Source: Fen-178 sp963722575
GTDB taxonomy: Bacteria > Acidobacteriota > Terriglobia > Bryobacterales > Bryobacteraceae
Direction: 5' to 3'
NCBI GenBank assembly: GCA_963722575.1
Contig: CAVRNR010000022.1
Coordinates: 1,364,001 to 1,428,000 of the forward strand
DNA: 64,000 nt
The notes under the pieces were generated by a model that worked only from the letters and a program-made list of their open reading frames with translations, had not been told where the DNA came from and did no database searches. Positions 42,384 through 50,494 of the stretch are shown piece by piece. Numbering within the stretch: the first letter of the stretch is position 1; the number at the start of each line of letters is the position of its first letter. The translations under genes and the position numbers were made by a program.

Positions 42384-43340
42384 TTACGCGGGTGATTGTG
42401 CTGGAACCCGCTCGTACACCGGCATCAGCCAATGCCGCCAGGCTTCGAGCCGCCCGTGCGCCGCCTGGCTGTACAGATTTCGCAACCCGGCGGCCACCGG
42501 GCCAATCTCTCCAGTGCCCACCGGGCGGTGGTCCACACGAATCACCGGCGCCACCTCTACCATGGTTCCGGTGAAGAAGATTTCGTCGCAGACGTAAAGT
42601 TCGCTGCGGTCCACCGGGCGCTCGACCACATCCAGGTGCAGTTCCTCGCGCGCCAACTCCATCACCGAATCGCGCGTGATGCCTTCGAGAATGTTCTCGC
42701 TGGCGGGCGGCGTAATCAGCTTGCCATGGCGCACCAGGAAAATGTTGGAACTGGCGGCCTCGGCCACGTGGCCGGCCTCGGTGAGGAGGATGGCCTCGTC
42801 GAAACCGTTGCGCCGCGCTTCGTCGCTGGCCAGCACGCCGTTGACGTACGATCCGCAGATCTTGGCGCGGCCGGGGATGGCGTTATCCTCGATGCGCCGC
42901 CACGAACTGACGCCCGCATGCAGGCCCTGGGAGCTGTCCAGATAGGCGGGCGCGGGCATGGGCACAATGGCGAAGGCGTCCTGGCCGTCCATGTGGATGC
43001 CGATCCGCTGGGACGATTTGTAGGCTAGCGGCTTGATGTAAACGTCGCCGCGAAACCCGTTGCGACGCAGCAGGTCCGCGGTGAGTTCGCTTAACTCGGC
43101 GGCCGACGGCGCCACTTCGATGCGCAGGATGCCGCAGTTCCGCTTCCAGCGCTCGAAATGCTCTCGCGGGCGCATCAGGAACAGTTGATTCTCTTGCTCG
43201 TTCCAATAGCCGCGAATGCCCTCGAAGACGCCCGTCCCGAAACCGAGCGCGTGGGTGAGAATGCCCACCCGCGCCTCGGACAGCGGCGTCAGGCGGTTCT
43301 CGAAGAATACGATGGTCTCGGGGTTCAACTCACCGGACAT
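42384..43340 (-). CDS. ilvE: Branched-chain amino acid aminotransferase
   Basis: The 318-residue PLP enzyme shows THALGFGTGVFEGIRGYWN, RPREHFERWKRNCGILRI, YIKPLAYKSSQRIGIHM, the PLP Lys in RAKICGSYVNGVLASDEA, EAGHVAEAASSNIFLVRHG and DEIFFTGTMVEVAPVIRVD. It interconverts Leu, Ile and Val with their 2-oxoacids. The ATG at 43340 lies inside the end of the oxidoreductase beta-gamma gene (16-base overlap). The shared operon suggests breakdown of branched-chain amino acids: transamination, then oxidation to acyl-CoA. Confidence 0.9.
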   Translation of the reverse strand: MSGELNPETIVFFENRLTPLSEARVGILTHALGFGTGVFEGIRGYWNEQENQLFLMRPREHFERWKRNCGILRIEVAPSAAELSELTADLLRRNGFRGDVYIKPLAYKSSQRIGIHMDGQDAFAIVPMPAPAYLDSSQGLHAGVSSWRRIEDNAIPGRAKICGSYVNGVLASDEARRNGFDEAILLTEAGHVAEAASSNIFLVRHGKLITPPASENILEGITRDSVMELAREELHLDVVERPVDRSELYVCDEIFFTGTMVEVAPVIRVDHRPVGTGEIGPVAAGLRNLYSQAAHGRLEAWRHWLMPVYERVPAQSPA

Positions 43341-44776
43341 ACCTTGCGGACCTCTTCCCGGCCCTTCGCCAGCGCGGCCAGGTCCAGCTCGAACCACTTC
43401 TGGCTCTTCACTTTTCTCCGCAGCGCGCCAATCACGCGCTCCTGGTCCAACAGGTCCGTCGCTTCCAGCAGCGCCCCCAGCATCACGATGTTGGCGGCTT
43501 TCGCATTTCCAAGCTGGTCGGCCAGTTCGGTGAACGGCATCGCAACCATGCGAACGTCCGGGCGCGCGCAATCCTCCGGCAGTTGTTCCGAATTGTAGAG
43601 GACCGTGCCGCCCGGCTCGACGGTGGACAGGAACTTGCGCAGCGACGGCTCGTTCAGCGCCAGCAGCACGTTGGGCCGCGAGACCAGCGGCGAATCGATG
43701 GCCACACTCGACAGCCGTACATGGCAATTGGAAGTGCCTGAGCGCATCTCCGGCCCGTAGGAAGGCAGCCACGAGACTTCGTAGCCCGCATCCAGCCCGG
43801 CTTCCGCCAGCACCTCTCCCAGCATCAGAACGCCCTGGCCGCCGAAACCGGCCACCCTGATTCGCGAATCGAGCGCCCGCGCGGGCCGGGCCGGCGGATG
43901 CTCCTCGGACGCCGCGGCGCCATCGCCATTCGCCACGCCCAGAATCCGCGGAATGTCTGCGAGCGCCGGCGGCGGCGCGGGCGCGGGCCGGGCGGGCGCG
44001 TCCTTGGTGCGGTCGCGGAGGTTGGCCACGCGGAACGTCTTGGTCATTTCCCGTTCCACGAAGCGCTGCGCCTCCACCGGCTGCATTTTCCAGATGGTGG
44101 GGCAGGGAGAAAGCACTTCCACCAGCGAGAATCCCAGGCCCTTCACCTGGTTCTCCACCGCCCGGCGCAGCACGCGGGCCGCCTGCATGATCTGCTTGTT
44201 ATTGCCCAGCGCCACGCGCTCGATGTAGACCGGCGCTTCCAACGACGCCAGCAACTCGCAAACGTGCACAGGGAAGCCATCGGTCCACTGGTTGCGGCCG
44301 AAGGGCGACGTGGTGGTCTTCCCGCCGAGCGGCGTGGTGGGAGCCATCTGGCCGCCGGTCATGCCGTAGATACCGTTGTTAACAAAGATCACCGTGATGG
44401 GTTCGCCGCGGTTGGCGGCGTGGATGATCTCGGCGGTGCCGATGGCCGCCAGGTCGCCATCCCCCTGGTAGGCGATTACGATGCTCTCCGGCCGGCTGCG
44501 TTTGACCGCCGTGGCCACCGCAGGCGCGCGCCCGTGCGCCACCTGGATGTTGCCCACATCGAAATAGTAGTAGCCGAATACGGAACAGCCTACCGGGGTG
44601 ATGAGCACCGTGCGCTCCTGCACGCCCAACTCGTCGATGGCCTGCGCCAGCAGCTTATGTATGATGCCGTGGCCGCAGCCGGGGCAATAGTGCGTCTGGT
44701 GCTGCAACTCCGCCTTGCGTTCGTACACGTCGTAGAAGCTCGCGGCCTTCCCGTGAATGACAGTGTAATCAGCCAT
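43325..44776 (-). CDS. 2-oxoacid:ferredoxin oxidoreductase, fused beta and gamma subunits
   Basis: Residues 1-260 are the thiamine-diphosphate beta subunit (THYCPGCGHGIIHKLLAQAI, ITPVGCSVFGYYYFDVGN, AYQGDGDLAAIGTAEIIHAA, FVNNGIYGMTGGQMAPTTP). A Pro/Ala-rich linker (about 275-320) leads to a gamma domain (RIRVAGFGGQGVLMLGEVLA, SWLPSYGPEMRSGTSNCHV). With the alpha and ferredoxin genes upstream it forms a KOR/VOR enzyme that converts branched-chain or related 2-oxoacids to acyl-CoA and reduced ferredoxin. Beta-gamma fusion is less usual than separate subunits. Start 44776 overlaps the alpha gene by 8 bases. Confidence 0.9.
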   Translation of the reverse strand: MADYTVIHGKAASFYDVYERKAELQHQTHYCPGCGHGIIHKLLAQAIDELGVQERTVLITPVGCSVFGYYYFDVGNIQVAHGRAPAVATAVKRSRPESIVIAYQGDGDLAAIGTAEIIHAANRGEPITVIFVNNGIYGMTGGQMAPTTPLGGKTTTSPFGRNQWTDGFPVHVCELLASLEAPVYIERVALGNNKQIMQAARVLRRAVENQVKGLGFSLVEVLSPCPTIWKMQPVEAQRFVEREMTKTFRVANLRDRTKDAPARPAPAPPPALADIPRILGVANGDGAAASEEHPPARPARALDSRIRVAGFGGQGVLMLGEVLAEAGLDAGYEVSWLPSYGPEMRSGTSNCHVRLSSVAIDSPLVSRPNVLLALNEPSLRKFLSTVEPGGTVLYNSEQLPEDCARPDVRMVAMPFTELADQLGNAKAANIVMLGALLEATDLLDQERVIGALRRKVKSQKWFELDLAALAKGREEVRKVCPVS

Positions 44777-45839
44777 GGATCGCCACCTCCTCCGCCGCAA
44801 ACTTCCGCTCGACAAACGCCAGCACCTCCTCGGCCGAGGGAACATTGCCGCCCACGCGGCTGTAGAACTCCACCGGGCGGCGGCCCTCCAACGCCAGGCG
44901 CACATCGTCCACCAATTGCCCGGTGCTGAGTTCCACTACCGCGAACGCCTGGGCCCGGCGGCTGAGTTCCCGAATCCGATCCGAGGGGAAAGGATACAGC
45001 GTAATGGGACGAAGCAGTCCCACGGCCATGCCGCGGGCGCGGGCCATCTCCACCACGGCCTTCAGAACGCGGCCCATGATGCCGTAGCCCACCAGGACGA
45101 TCTCGGCGTCCTCCGTGCGCCAGCATTCGGCGCGCACCGCTTCACGCTCGGCCCGCTGGTACTTGGCCTCCAGCTTGCGGACGTGCCGTTCCATCAAATC
45201 CGGCTCCAGGTAGATGGAACAAATCAGGTTGCGCCGCGTCTCCGCCGTGCCCCTCACGGTCCACTCGGCCGGCGGAGGCACGAAGGCGCGCGAGGCGAAC
45301 TCCACCGGCTCCATCATCTGCCCGGTGTATCCGTCCGCCAGCACTACCACCGGGTTCCGGTACTCGTCGGCCAGATCGAAGGCCAGCGTGGTCAGGTCGG
45401 CCATCTCCTGCACGGAATCCGGCGCCAGCACCAGCGTGCGGTAGTTGCCGTGCCCGCCGCCTTTGACAATCTGGTTGTAGTCGCCTTGCTCGGGCGCGAT
45501 GTTTCCCAGCCCCGGACCGGCGCGCATGATGTCCGCCACCACGCAGGGCAGCTCCGACCCGGCGATGTAGCTGAGACCCTCCTGCATCAGGCTGATGCCC
45601 GGCCCGCTGGACGCGGTCATGGCGCGCACACCAGCCGACGCCGCACCGTACAGCATGTTGATGGCCGCCACTTCACTCTCAGCCTGTAAGAACACGCCGC
45701 CGGCTTGCGGCAGGTAGAGCGCCGCCGCCTCCGCGATTTCGCTCGCCGGCGTGATGGGGTAGCCGTAATACGCCCGGCAGCCCGCCAGCACCGCGGCCTT
45801 CACAATGGCTTCATTTCCCTTAATCAGTTGTTTCGGCAT
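44769..45839 (-). CDS. vorB: 2-oxoacid:ferredoxin oxidoreductase, alpha subunit (VorB-like)
   Basis: The 356-residue protein begins LIKGNEAIVKAAVLAGCRAY, YGYPITPASEIAEAAA, and has MTASSGPGISLMQEGLSYIA, MRAGPGLGNIAPEQGDYNQI and LADGYTGQMMEPVEF, as in VorB/KorA alpha subunits. Ferredoxin acceptance is expected. The separate ferredoxin gene upstream and ilvE downstream favour a branched-chain (VOR) rather than a 2-oxoglutarate substrate, but this is inference. Confidence 0.88.
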   Translation of the reverse strand: MPKQLIKGNEAIVKAAVLAGCRAYYGYPITPASEIAEAAALYLPQAGGVFLQAESEVAAINMLYGAASAGVRAMTASSGPGISLMQEGLSYIAGSELPCVVADIMRAGPGLGNIAPEQGDYNQIVKGGGHGNYRTLVLAPDSVQEMADLTTLAFDLADEYRNPVVVLADGYTGQMMEPVEFASRAFVPPPAEWTVRGTAETRRNLICSIYLEPDLMERHVRKLEAKYQRAEREAVRAECWRTEDAEIVLVGYGIMGRVLKAVVEMARARGMAVGLLRPITLYPFPSDRIRELSRRAQAFAVVELSTGQLVDDVRLALEGRRPVEFYSRVGGNVPSAEEVLAFVERKFAAEEVAIHG

Positions 45840-45858
45840 CGCTTCTCTCCCCGCGGCC

Positions 45859-46110
45859 TCACGCAGCCTTCGGTCGCAGCACCAGCCTCAGGACGGTGAT
45901 TCCGCCCGGCTCGGGGCAGACGAAGAAACAGATGCCGCACCCCGTGCAACCCGCCCCCAGGTATTCGGCCGGATGGTAGCCGTAATGGTTCAGATGGTCG
46001 GCTAAGCGAAGAACCTTCGGCGGGCAAGCCTCGATGCAAAGGCCGCACCCCTTGCACTCTTCCGCGCTCATCTCAACCATTCCCCGGTCGGGTTTTCCAT
46101 CGGTCGCCAT
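45859..46110 (-). CDS. 2x[4Fe-4S] ferredoxin subunit (delta-like)
   Basis: The 83-residue protein carries two clusters, CKGCGLCIEACPPKVLRL and CTGCGICFFVCPEPGGITV. It is the electron-transfer subunit of the oxidoreductase, and the first gene of the operon. ATG 46110 is preceded by AGGGGGG. A gap of 19 bases separates it from the alpha subunit gene. Confidence 0.9.
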   Translation of the reverse strand: MATDGKPDRGMVEMSAEECKGCGLCIEACPPKVLRLADHLNHYGYHPAEYLGAGCTGCGICFFVCPEPGGITVLRLVLRPKAA

Positions 46111-46159
46111 GTCGCACCCCCCTAATTTCATCGAAACACATTTCGCCGTATATGCCAAG

Positions 46160-46882
46160 TTACGGCCGGCGGCCGCCGAAGACCGCCATCTCAAAGACCT
46201 TCAGATAGCAGTCCACGTCGGTGAAACCGATGTCACGGAGCCATGCGCACTGCTCTTCGACGGGCGCCAGGATGTTGGCGCTTTTGTCCGGGCGGTCGTA
46301 GTACAGCCGCGCCACCTCGTCGCGGCTCTGGTTGGGGTGATGGCGGTGGAGCGAGTCGATGGACATCTCGTGATTCAGCGAACGGAGCCATTCGGTGGAC
46401 GAGGAGACATGCTCGATGTTGACGAAGACCCCGCCGGGATTCAACAGTCCGAAGACCTCGCCGTAGACCGCGCGCTTCCGGTCGTCGGGCTGATGGTGGA
46501 TGGAGTAGCCCGAGACGATGGCGTCGTAAGGCGACCACTCGGCGACGGCCTCGGTCCAGGAAGGGACGCCGTAATCGGCCAGCACAAAGTGGGCCACCAC
46601 GCCGGCGGCGGAGAATCGCTTCCGGGCGGCCTCCAGCATTGGCGCCGAGAAGTCCGCCAGCACTACTTCGGCCCCCGGCACGCGCTGGACGATGGCCGAA
46701 GCCAGGACGCCATCCCCGCAGCCCAGGTCGAGCACCCGCCGCACGGGCCGCCCGCAGGCGGCGATGAGACGGAGCATGACATCGATCTGCTCCAGTGCCA
46801 GCGGGATGGCCGCGCGCACGCCCTCCAGGAAGGTGGCGGCCAGGGATTGCGATTTCCAGACTTGATCGGTGCGTTTAACCAT
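46160..46882 (-). CDS. SAM-dependent methyltransferase (class I)
   Basis: The SAM-binding motif is VRRVLDLGCGDGVLASAIVQ, followed by EVVLADFSAPMLEAARKRF and later motifs PYDAIVSGYSIHHQPDD and LNPGGVFVNIEHVSS. The target cannot be deduced. Start ATG 46882; a TTG two codons upstream with CAGGT before it is an alternative. A genome repeat (46907-46952) lies between it and the divergent rsmE. Confidence 0.82.
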   Translation of the reverse strand: MVKRTDQVWKSQSLAATFLEGVRAAIPLALEQIDVMLRLIAACGRPVRRVLDLGCGDGVLASAIVQRVPGAEVVLADFSAPMLEAARKRFSAAGVVAHFVLADYGVPSWTEAVAEWSPYDAIVSGYSIHHQPDDRKRAVYGEVFGLLNPGGVFVNIEHVSSSTEWLRSLNHEMSIDSLHRHHPNQSRDEVARLYYDRPDKSANILAPVEEQCAWLRDIGFTDVDCYLKVFEMAVFGGRRP

Positions 46883-46906
46883 CTTCAAGGACCTGATTTT
46901 AACAAG

Positions 46907-46952
46907 GAAAAGGGGACAGACGCATTTAAATAAATGCGTCTGTCCCCTTTTC
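46907..46952. repeat. Perfect 22-bp inverted repeat, member of the GGGGACAGACGCATTT family
   Basis: GAAAAGGGGACAGACGCATT plus TA and its exact complement are separated by two bases. The core is shared with the repeat in imuB (22683-22759). It lies between two divergent genes, directly before rsmE. Palindromes of this kind are often spread by REP-associated transposases; none is visible in the window. Confidence 0.9.
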
Positions 46953-46965
46953 GTACAATGATCTC

Positions 46966-47679
46966 TTGGCCCGGCGACGATTCTTCGTGGATGCCGTGCG
47001 CGGCGGCATGGCGGAACTGCGCGGCGAGGACGCTCGCCACCTCACTCGCGTGCTCCGCGCCGAAGCCGGCCAGCGCTACGAAATCTCCGACGGGAAGGCG
47101 GCTTATCTGGCGGAAATCGCGGAAGCGCGCGGCCCCCGCGTGGTCTTTCGCGTCATAGAGCCTCTCGACACGCCGGCCACGCCCCTCCACATCACCCTGT
47201 GCGCCGCGCTCATCAAGTTCGACCGCTTCGAGTGGATCGTCGAAAAGGCTACCGAGCTGGGCGTCGAGCGCATCCTGCCGGTGGAGGCGGAACGCAGCGG
47301 GAAGGGGCTGCTGGAGGCTTCCCGCAAGCGATCCGAACGATGGTCCCGCATCGCGCGCGAAAGCAGCCAGCAATCGCGCCGCCTGCGCGCTCCGGAGATT
47401 GCGCCGGCGGTCCGCTTCGAGCAATGTCTCGCCGAACAAGCGGACTATCGCTATTTTCTGGAGGAGGCCGCCGCGCCTCCATTATGGCGAGTGTTGCGAG
47501 TGTCGCCGGCATGCCGCGCCGCCCTGCTCACCGGCCCCGAGGGCGGCTGGACCGATGCCGAGCGGCAGCTTGCCGCCGCCGCGGGTTGGCAGCCGGTTTC
47601 GCTCGGTCCGCGGGTGCTGCGCGCGGAAACCGCCGCCATGGCGGCCATCGCGGTGCTCGTTAACGCCTGGATCGCGTAA
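46966..47679 (+). CDS. rsmE: 16S rRNA (uracil-1498-N3)-methyltransferase RsmE
   Basis: The 237-residue SPOUT enzyme starts MARRRFFVDAVRGGMAELRG, EDARHLTRVLRAEAG, and has the knot motifs CAALIKFDRFEWIVEKATEL, LTGPEGGWTDAERQLAAAAG and SLGPRVLRAETAAMAA. It methylates U1498 of 16S rRNA. A TTG at 46966 gives the family's usual N-terminus; no Shine-Dalgarno sequence is visible, and the dispersed repeat forms the leader. ATG 46958 is in another frame. Confidence 0.9.
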   Translation: MARRRFFVDAVRGGMAELRGEDARHLTRVLRAEAGQRYEISDGKAAYLAEIAEARGPRVVFRVIEPLDTPATPLHITLCAALIKFDRFEWIVEKATELGVERILPVEAERSGKGLLEASRKRSERWSRIARESSQQSRRLRAPEIAPAVRFEQCLAEQADYRYFLEEAAAPPLWRVLRVSPACRAALLTGPEGGWTDAERQLAAAAGWQPVSLGPRVLRAETAAMAAIAVLVNAWIA

Positions 47680-47790
47680 GCCATTGCCACGAGGAGCACG
47701 CCGGAAACGTCGCGAAATCAAAAGGCAAGCTAAAGCATGCCCCACCTCGCGTAAGCCACTACAATAAAAGATGGGGATGGGGGTTCGGGA

Positions 47791-48957
47791 GTGAGTCTGG
47801 CGCTCAATTTAATCGTAACTATCGTTTTCGTTTCCGTTCAGTGGCGCATCGCGGCCATATTGCTGCACGGGGCCGCGCGGCTCTTCTCGGGGTGGGCGCT
47901 CACCGCCGCGCGCGGCACGGTCTTTCTTTTCGACGCCCTGCTGCTGGCCGGATATTCGCTCAGTTTTTCGGAGCTGATCCCGCACCTGGGAATCCCCGGG
48001 CATATCGCCCTCATCATGGGCGCCGGCATCCTGGCCTATCTCATCGCCGCCACCGCCGTTCTGGCGGTGTACCTGGCGTTCAAAGCCATCGCGAAGCGAC
48101 TGGGCGCCGAGTTTAACCCGGGCCGCCGGCGCGCGCTCCACGCTGCCGGCAACGTATTGATGGCCGCTCCATTCGTGGTGATGGGTTATGGCGCCATGGT
48201 CGAGCGCCTGGATTTCCGGGTGCGGGAACTGGACGTGCCGCTCCCCGGCTTGCCGCTGGATCTCGACGGCCTGCGCATCCTGCAAATCAGCGACATCCAC
48301 CTCAGCGCGTTCCTCCACGAGTCCGATCTGGCGCGGGTGATCGACATGACCATCGAGTTGCGGCCGCACGTCGCCGTGGTCACCGGGGACCTCATCTCGT
48401 CCCGCGGCGACCCTTTGGATGCCTGCATCCGGCAGCTCGCGCGCGTCAAGAGCGACGCCGGCACGTTCGGCTGCATGGGCAATCACGAGCGTTACGCCGG
48501 CGTGGAGCGCTATGCCGCGGAAGCGGGCGCGCGCGCCGGAATTCGTTTTCTGCGCGGCGAAGCCCAAACGCTGCGCTTCGGAAACTCGGTCCTCAACCTG
48601 GCCGGCGTGGACTATCAATCCCTGGCCGATAGAGGGCACTATCTGCGCGGAGCGGAGCGTCTGGTAGTCCCCGGCGCCGCGAACGTGCTGCTCTCGCACA
48701 ATCCCAACGTCTTTCCCGTGGCGGCCCGGCAGGGATATAATCTTCTGCTTGCGGGGCACACGCATGGCGGACAGGTCACGGTCGAAATTCTGGATCAATC
48801 CATCAATCCCGCGCGCTTCTTTACTCCTTATGTTTACGGGCTCTTCCGCGCCGGCCGTTCGGCGGCGTACGTCACGCGCGGCATCGGGACCATCGGCATC
48901 CCGGCCCGTATCGGAGCGCCCCCGGAAATCTGCGTCCTGCGGCTGAGAAAGGCATAG
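47791..48957 (+). CDS. Membrane-anchored metallophosphoesterase (YkuE-like)
   Basis: Four N-terminal helices (LALNLIVTIVFVSVQWRI; GTVFLFDALLLAGYSLSF; HIALIMGAGILAYLIAATAV; ALHAAGNVLMAAPFVVMGYG) precede a calcineurin-like domain with LRILQISDIHLSAF, VAVVTGDLISSRGD, FGCMGNHERYAG, NVLLSHNPN and LLLAGHTHGGQV, the full two-metal site. It probably hydrolyses phosphodiesters at the membrane. The start is GTG 47791 with a G-rich upstream site. The next phosphoesterase follows after 11 bases. Confidence 0.88.
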   Translation: MSLALNLIVTIVFVSVQWRIAAILLHGAARLFSGWALTAARGTVFLFDALLLAGYSLSFSELIPHLGIPGHIALIMGAGILAYLIAATAVLAVYLAFKAIAKRLGAEFNPGRRRALHAAGNVLMAAPFVVMGYGAMVERLDFRVRELDVPLPGLPLDLDGLRILQISDIHLSAFLHESDLARVIDMTIELRPHVAVVTGDLISSRGDPLDACIRQLARVKSDAGTFGCMGNHERYAGVERYAAEAGARAGIRFLRGEAQTLRFGNSVLNLAGVDYQSLADRGHYLRGAERLVVPGAANVLLSHNPNVFPVAARQGYNLLLAGHTHGGQVTVEILDQSINPARFFTPYVYGLFRAGRSAAYVTRGIGTIGIPARIGAPPEICVLRLRKA

Positions 48958-48968
48958 TCCAACTTCCC

Positions 48969-49709
48969 GTGCGTTATCTCATCGTGAGCGATCTTCATGG
49001 CAACTGGCAGGCGCTGGAGGCCGTAGTCCGCGAGGCCGCCGGCGGCTATGATCAGGCGCTCTGCTGCGGCGACCTGGTGGGCTACGGCGCCGAACCCAAT
49101 CTGGTGGTGGATTGGGTGCGGGCCCATTGCGCCGTGGTGGTGCGGGGCAATCACGACAAGGTCTCCACCGGCCAGGAGGATCTGGAATGGTTCAACCCCG
49201 TGGCGCGCGCCGCGGCGCTCTGGACGCAGCAGAACCTGACGCCCGCGAATATCGAGTATATCCGCGGCCTTCCCCAAGGGCCGGTTCTGCTGGACGGCTT
49301 CCAGGTGTTGCATGGCTCGCCGTTCGATGAAGACGAATACGTGATGGCCGCCGTCGAAGCCGGGCAGGCTTTCGGCTACCTGGAGAGCCGGCTGGCCTTT
49401 TTCGGGCACACCCACGTGCAGGGCGGCTTCATCTGGAACCACTCGCGCGTCGAAACCATCCCCGCAACATCCGCGCGCAGCCGCCGGCAGGAGATGGAGA
49501 TCGATGCCGATTGCGGCTACCTGGTGAACCCGGGTTCGGTCGGCCAGCCGCGCGACGGCGACCCGCGCGCGGCGTATGTAATCTACGATTCCGCCGCACG
49601 CCTGGTCGCGTACTGCCGCGTTCCTTATGACGTGGCGACCGCGCAGGAAAAGATCCGCGAGGCGGGCCTGCCGCCCATTCTGGCGGACCGCTTGAGCAAG
49701 GGCCGGTAA
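48969..49709 (+). CDS. Metallophosphoesterase (YfcE/DNA-repair-like family)
   Basis: The 246-residue cytosolic protein opens MRYLIVSDLHGNWQALEAVV, then CCGDLVGYGAEPN, VVVRGNHDKVSTG and FFGHTHVQGGF, the dinuclear metal ligands, and DCGYLVNPGSVGQPRDGDPR near the end. This type is often annotated as a ser/thr or diadenosine polyphosphate phosphatase; the substrate is unknown. It is codirectional and close to the previous phosphoesterase, suggesting cotranscription. Confidence 0.88.
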   Translation: MRYLIVSDLHGNWQALEAVVREAAGGYDQALCCGDLVGYGAEPNLVVDWVRAHCAVVVRGNHDKVSTGQEDLEWFNPVARAAALWTQQNLTPANIEYIRGLPQGPVLLDGFQVLHGSPFDEDEYVMAAVEAGQAFGYLESRLAFFGHTHVQGGFIWNHSRVETIPATSARSRRQEMEIDADCGYLVNPGSVGQPRDGDPRAAYVIYDSAARLVAYCRVPYDVATAQEKIREAGLPPILADRLSKGR

Positions 49710-49762
49710 CGCCGGCGACCGCTCTCTGACGTTCGCGGCTCTGTTACAATTCTGGTTTCTGC

Positions 49763-50488
49763 ATGGGTAATCGGGTCTCGTTGTTCGTCACCTGCATTGT
49801 CGACCAGCTTTTTCCCAAGGTCGGCATGGATATGGCCGACGTTCTCGAACGCCTCGGCTACCAAATCGACTTCCCGGAGCGCCAGACCTGCTGTGGGCAG
49901 CCCGCCTTCAACAGCGGCTATCGCGACGAAGCGCGCACCGTGGCGCGCCATTTCCTCGACACCTTCGAATCCTCGGAGTGCATTGTGGCGCCTTCCGGTT
50001 CCTGCACCTCGATGGTGGCGCATCACTTCGCCGAGCTGTTCCAGAAAGAGCCGGAAACGCTGGCTCGCGTGCATTCCCTCGAAAAGCGGATCTGGGAGTT
50101 CTCCACGTTTCTCACCCAGGTCGCCGGCGTGGAAGACGTGGGGGCGCGCCTCGACGACGTGGTCACGTTCCACGATAGCTGCCACGGATTGCGCGAGCTG
50201 GGCATCAAGGACGCGCCCCGCCGTTTGCTGGCCCGTGTCCGGGGCCTCGAATTGCGGGAGATGCAGCCGGCCGAGGAGTGTTGCGGGTTCGGCGGCACTT
50301 TTGCCGTGAAGTTCGCGGAGCTTTCCGGCGCCATGGCCCGCACCAAGATCGACGCCATCCTGCGCACCGGCGCCAACACCGTGGTGTCGCTCGATCTGAG
50401 TTGCCTGATGCAAATCCAGGGCGCGCTCTCGCGGGCCGGCTCCAAGGTGCGCACCATGCACCTGGCGGAGGTCCTGGCGAGCCGCTGA
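49763..50488 (+). CDS. lutA: Lactate utilization protein A (Fe-S, CCG-domain)
   Basis: The 241-residue protein has two CCG-type cysteine sets: RQTCCGQPAFNSGY with PSGSCTSMVAHHF, and TFHDSCHGLRELGIKDAPR with PAEECCGFGGTFAVKFAEL. It is the GlpC-like subunit of the LutABC complex that oxidises L-lactate to pyruvate. It is the first gene of the lutABC operon, 6 bases before lutB. The N-terminus SLFVTCIVDQLFPKVG is typical. Confidence 0.93.
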   Translation: MGNRVSLFVTCIVDQLFPKVGMDMADVLERLGYQIDFPERQTCCGQPAFNSGYRDEARTVARHFLDTFESSECIVAPSGSCTSMVAHHFAELFQKEPETLARVHSLEKRIWEFSTFLTQVAGVEDVGARLDDVVTFHDSCHGLRELGIKDAPRRLLARVRGLELREMQPAEECCGFGGTFAVKFAELSGAMARTKIDAILRTGANTVVSLDLSCLMQIQGALSRAGSKVRTMHLAEVLASR

Positions 50489-50494
50489 GGTCCT

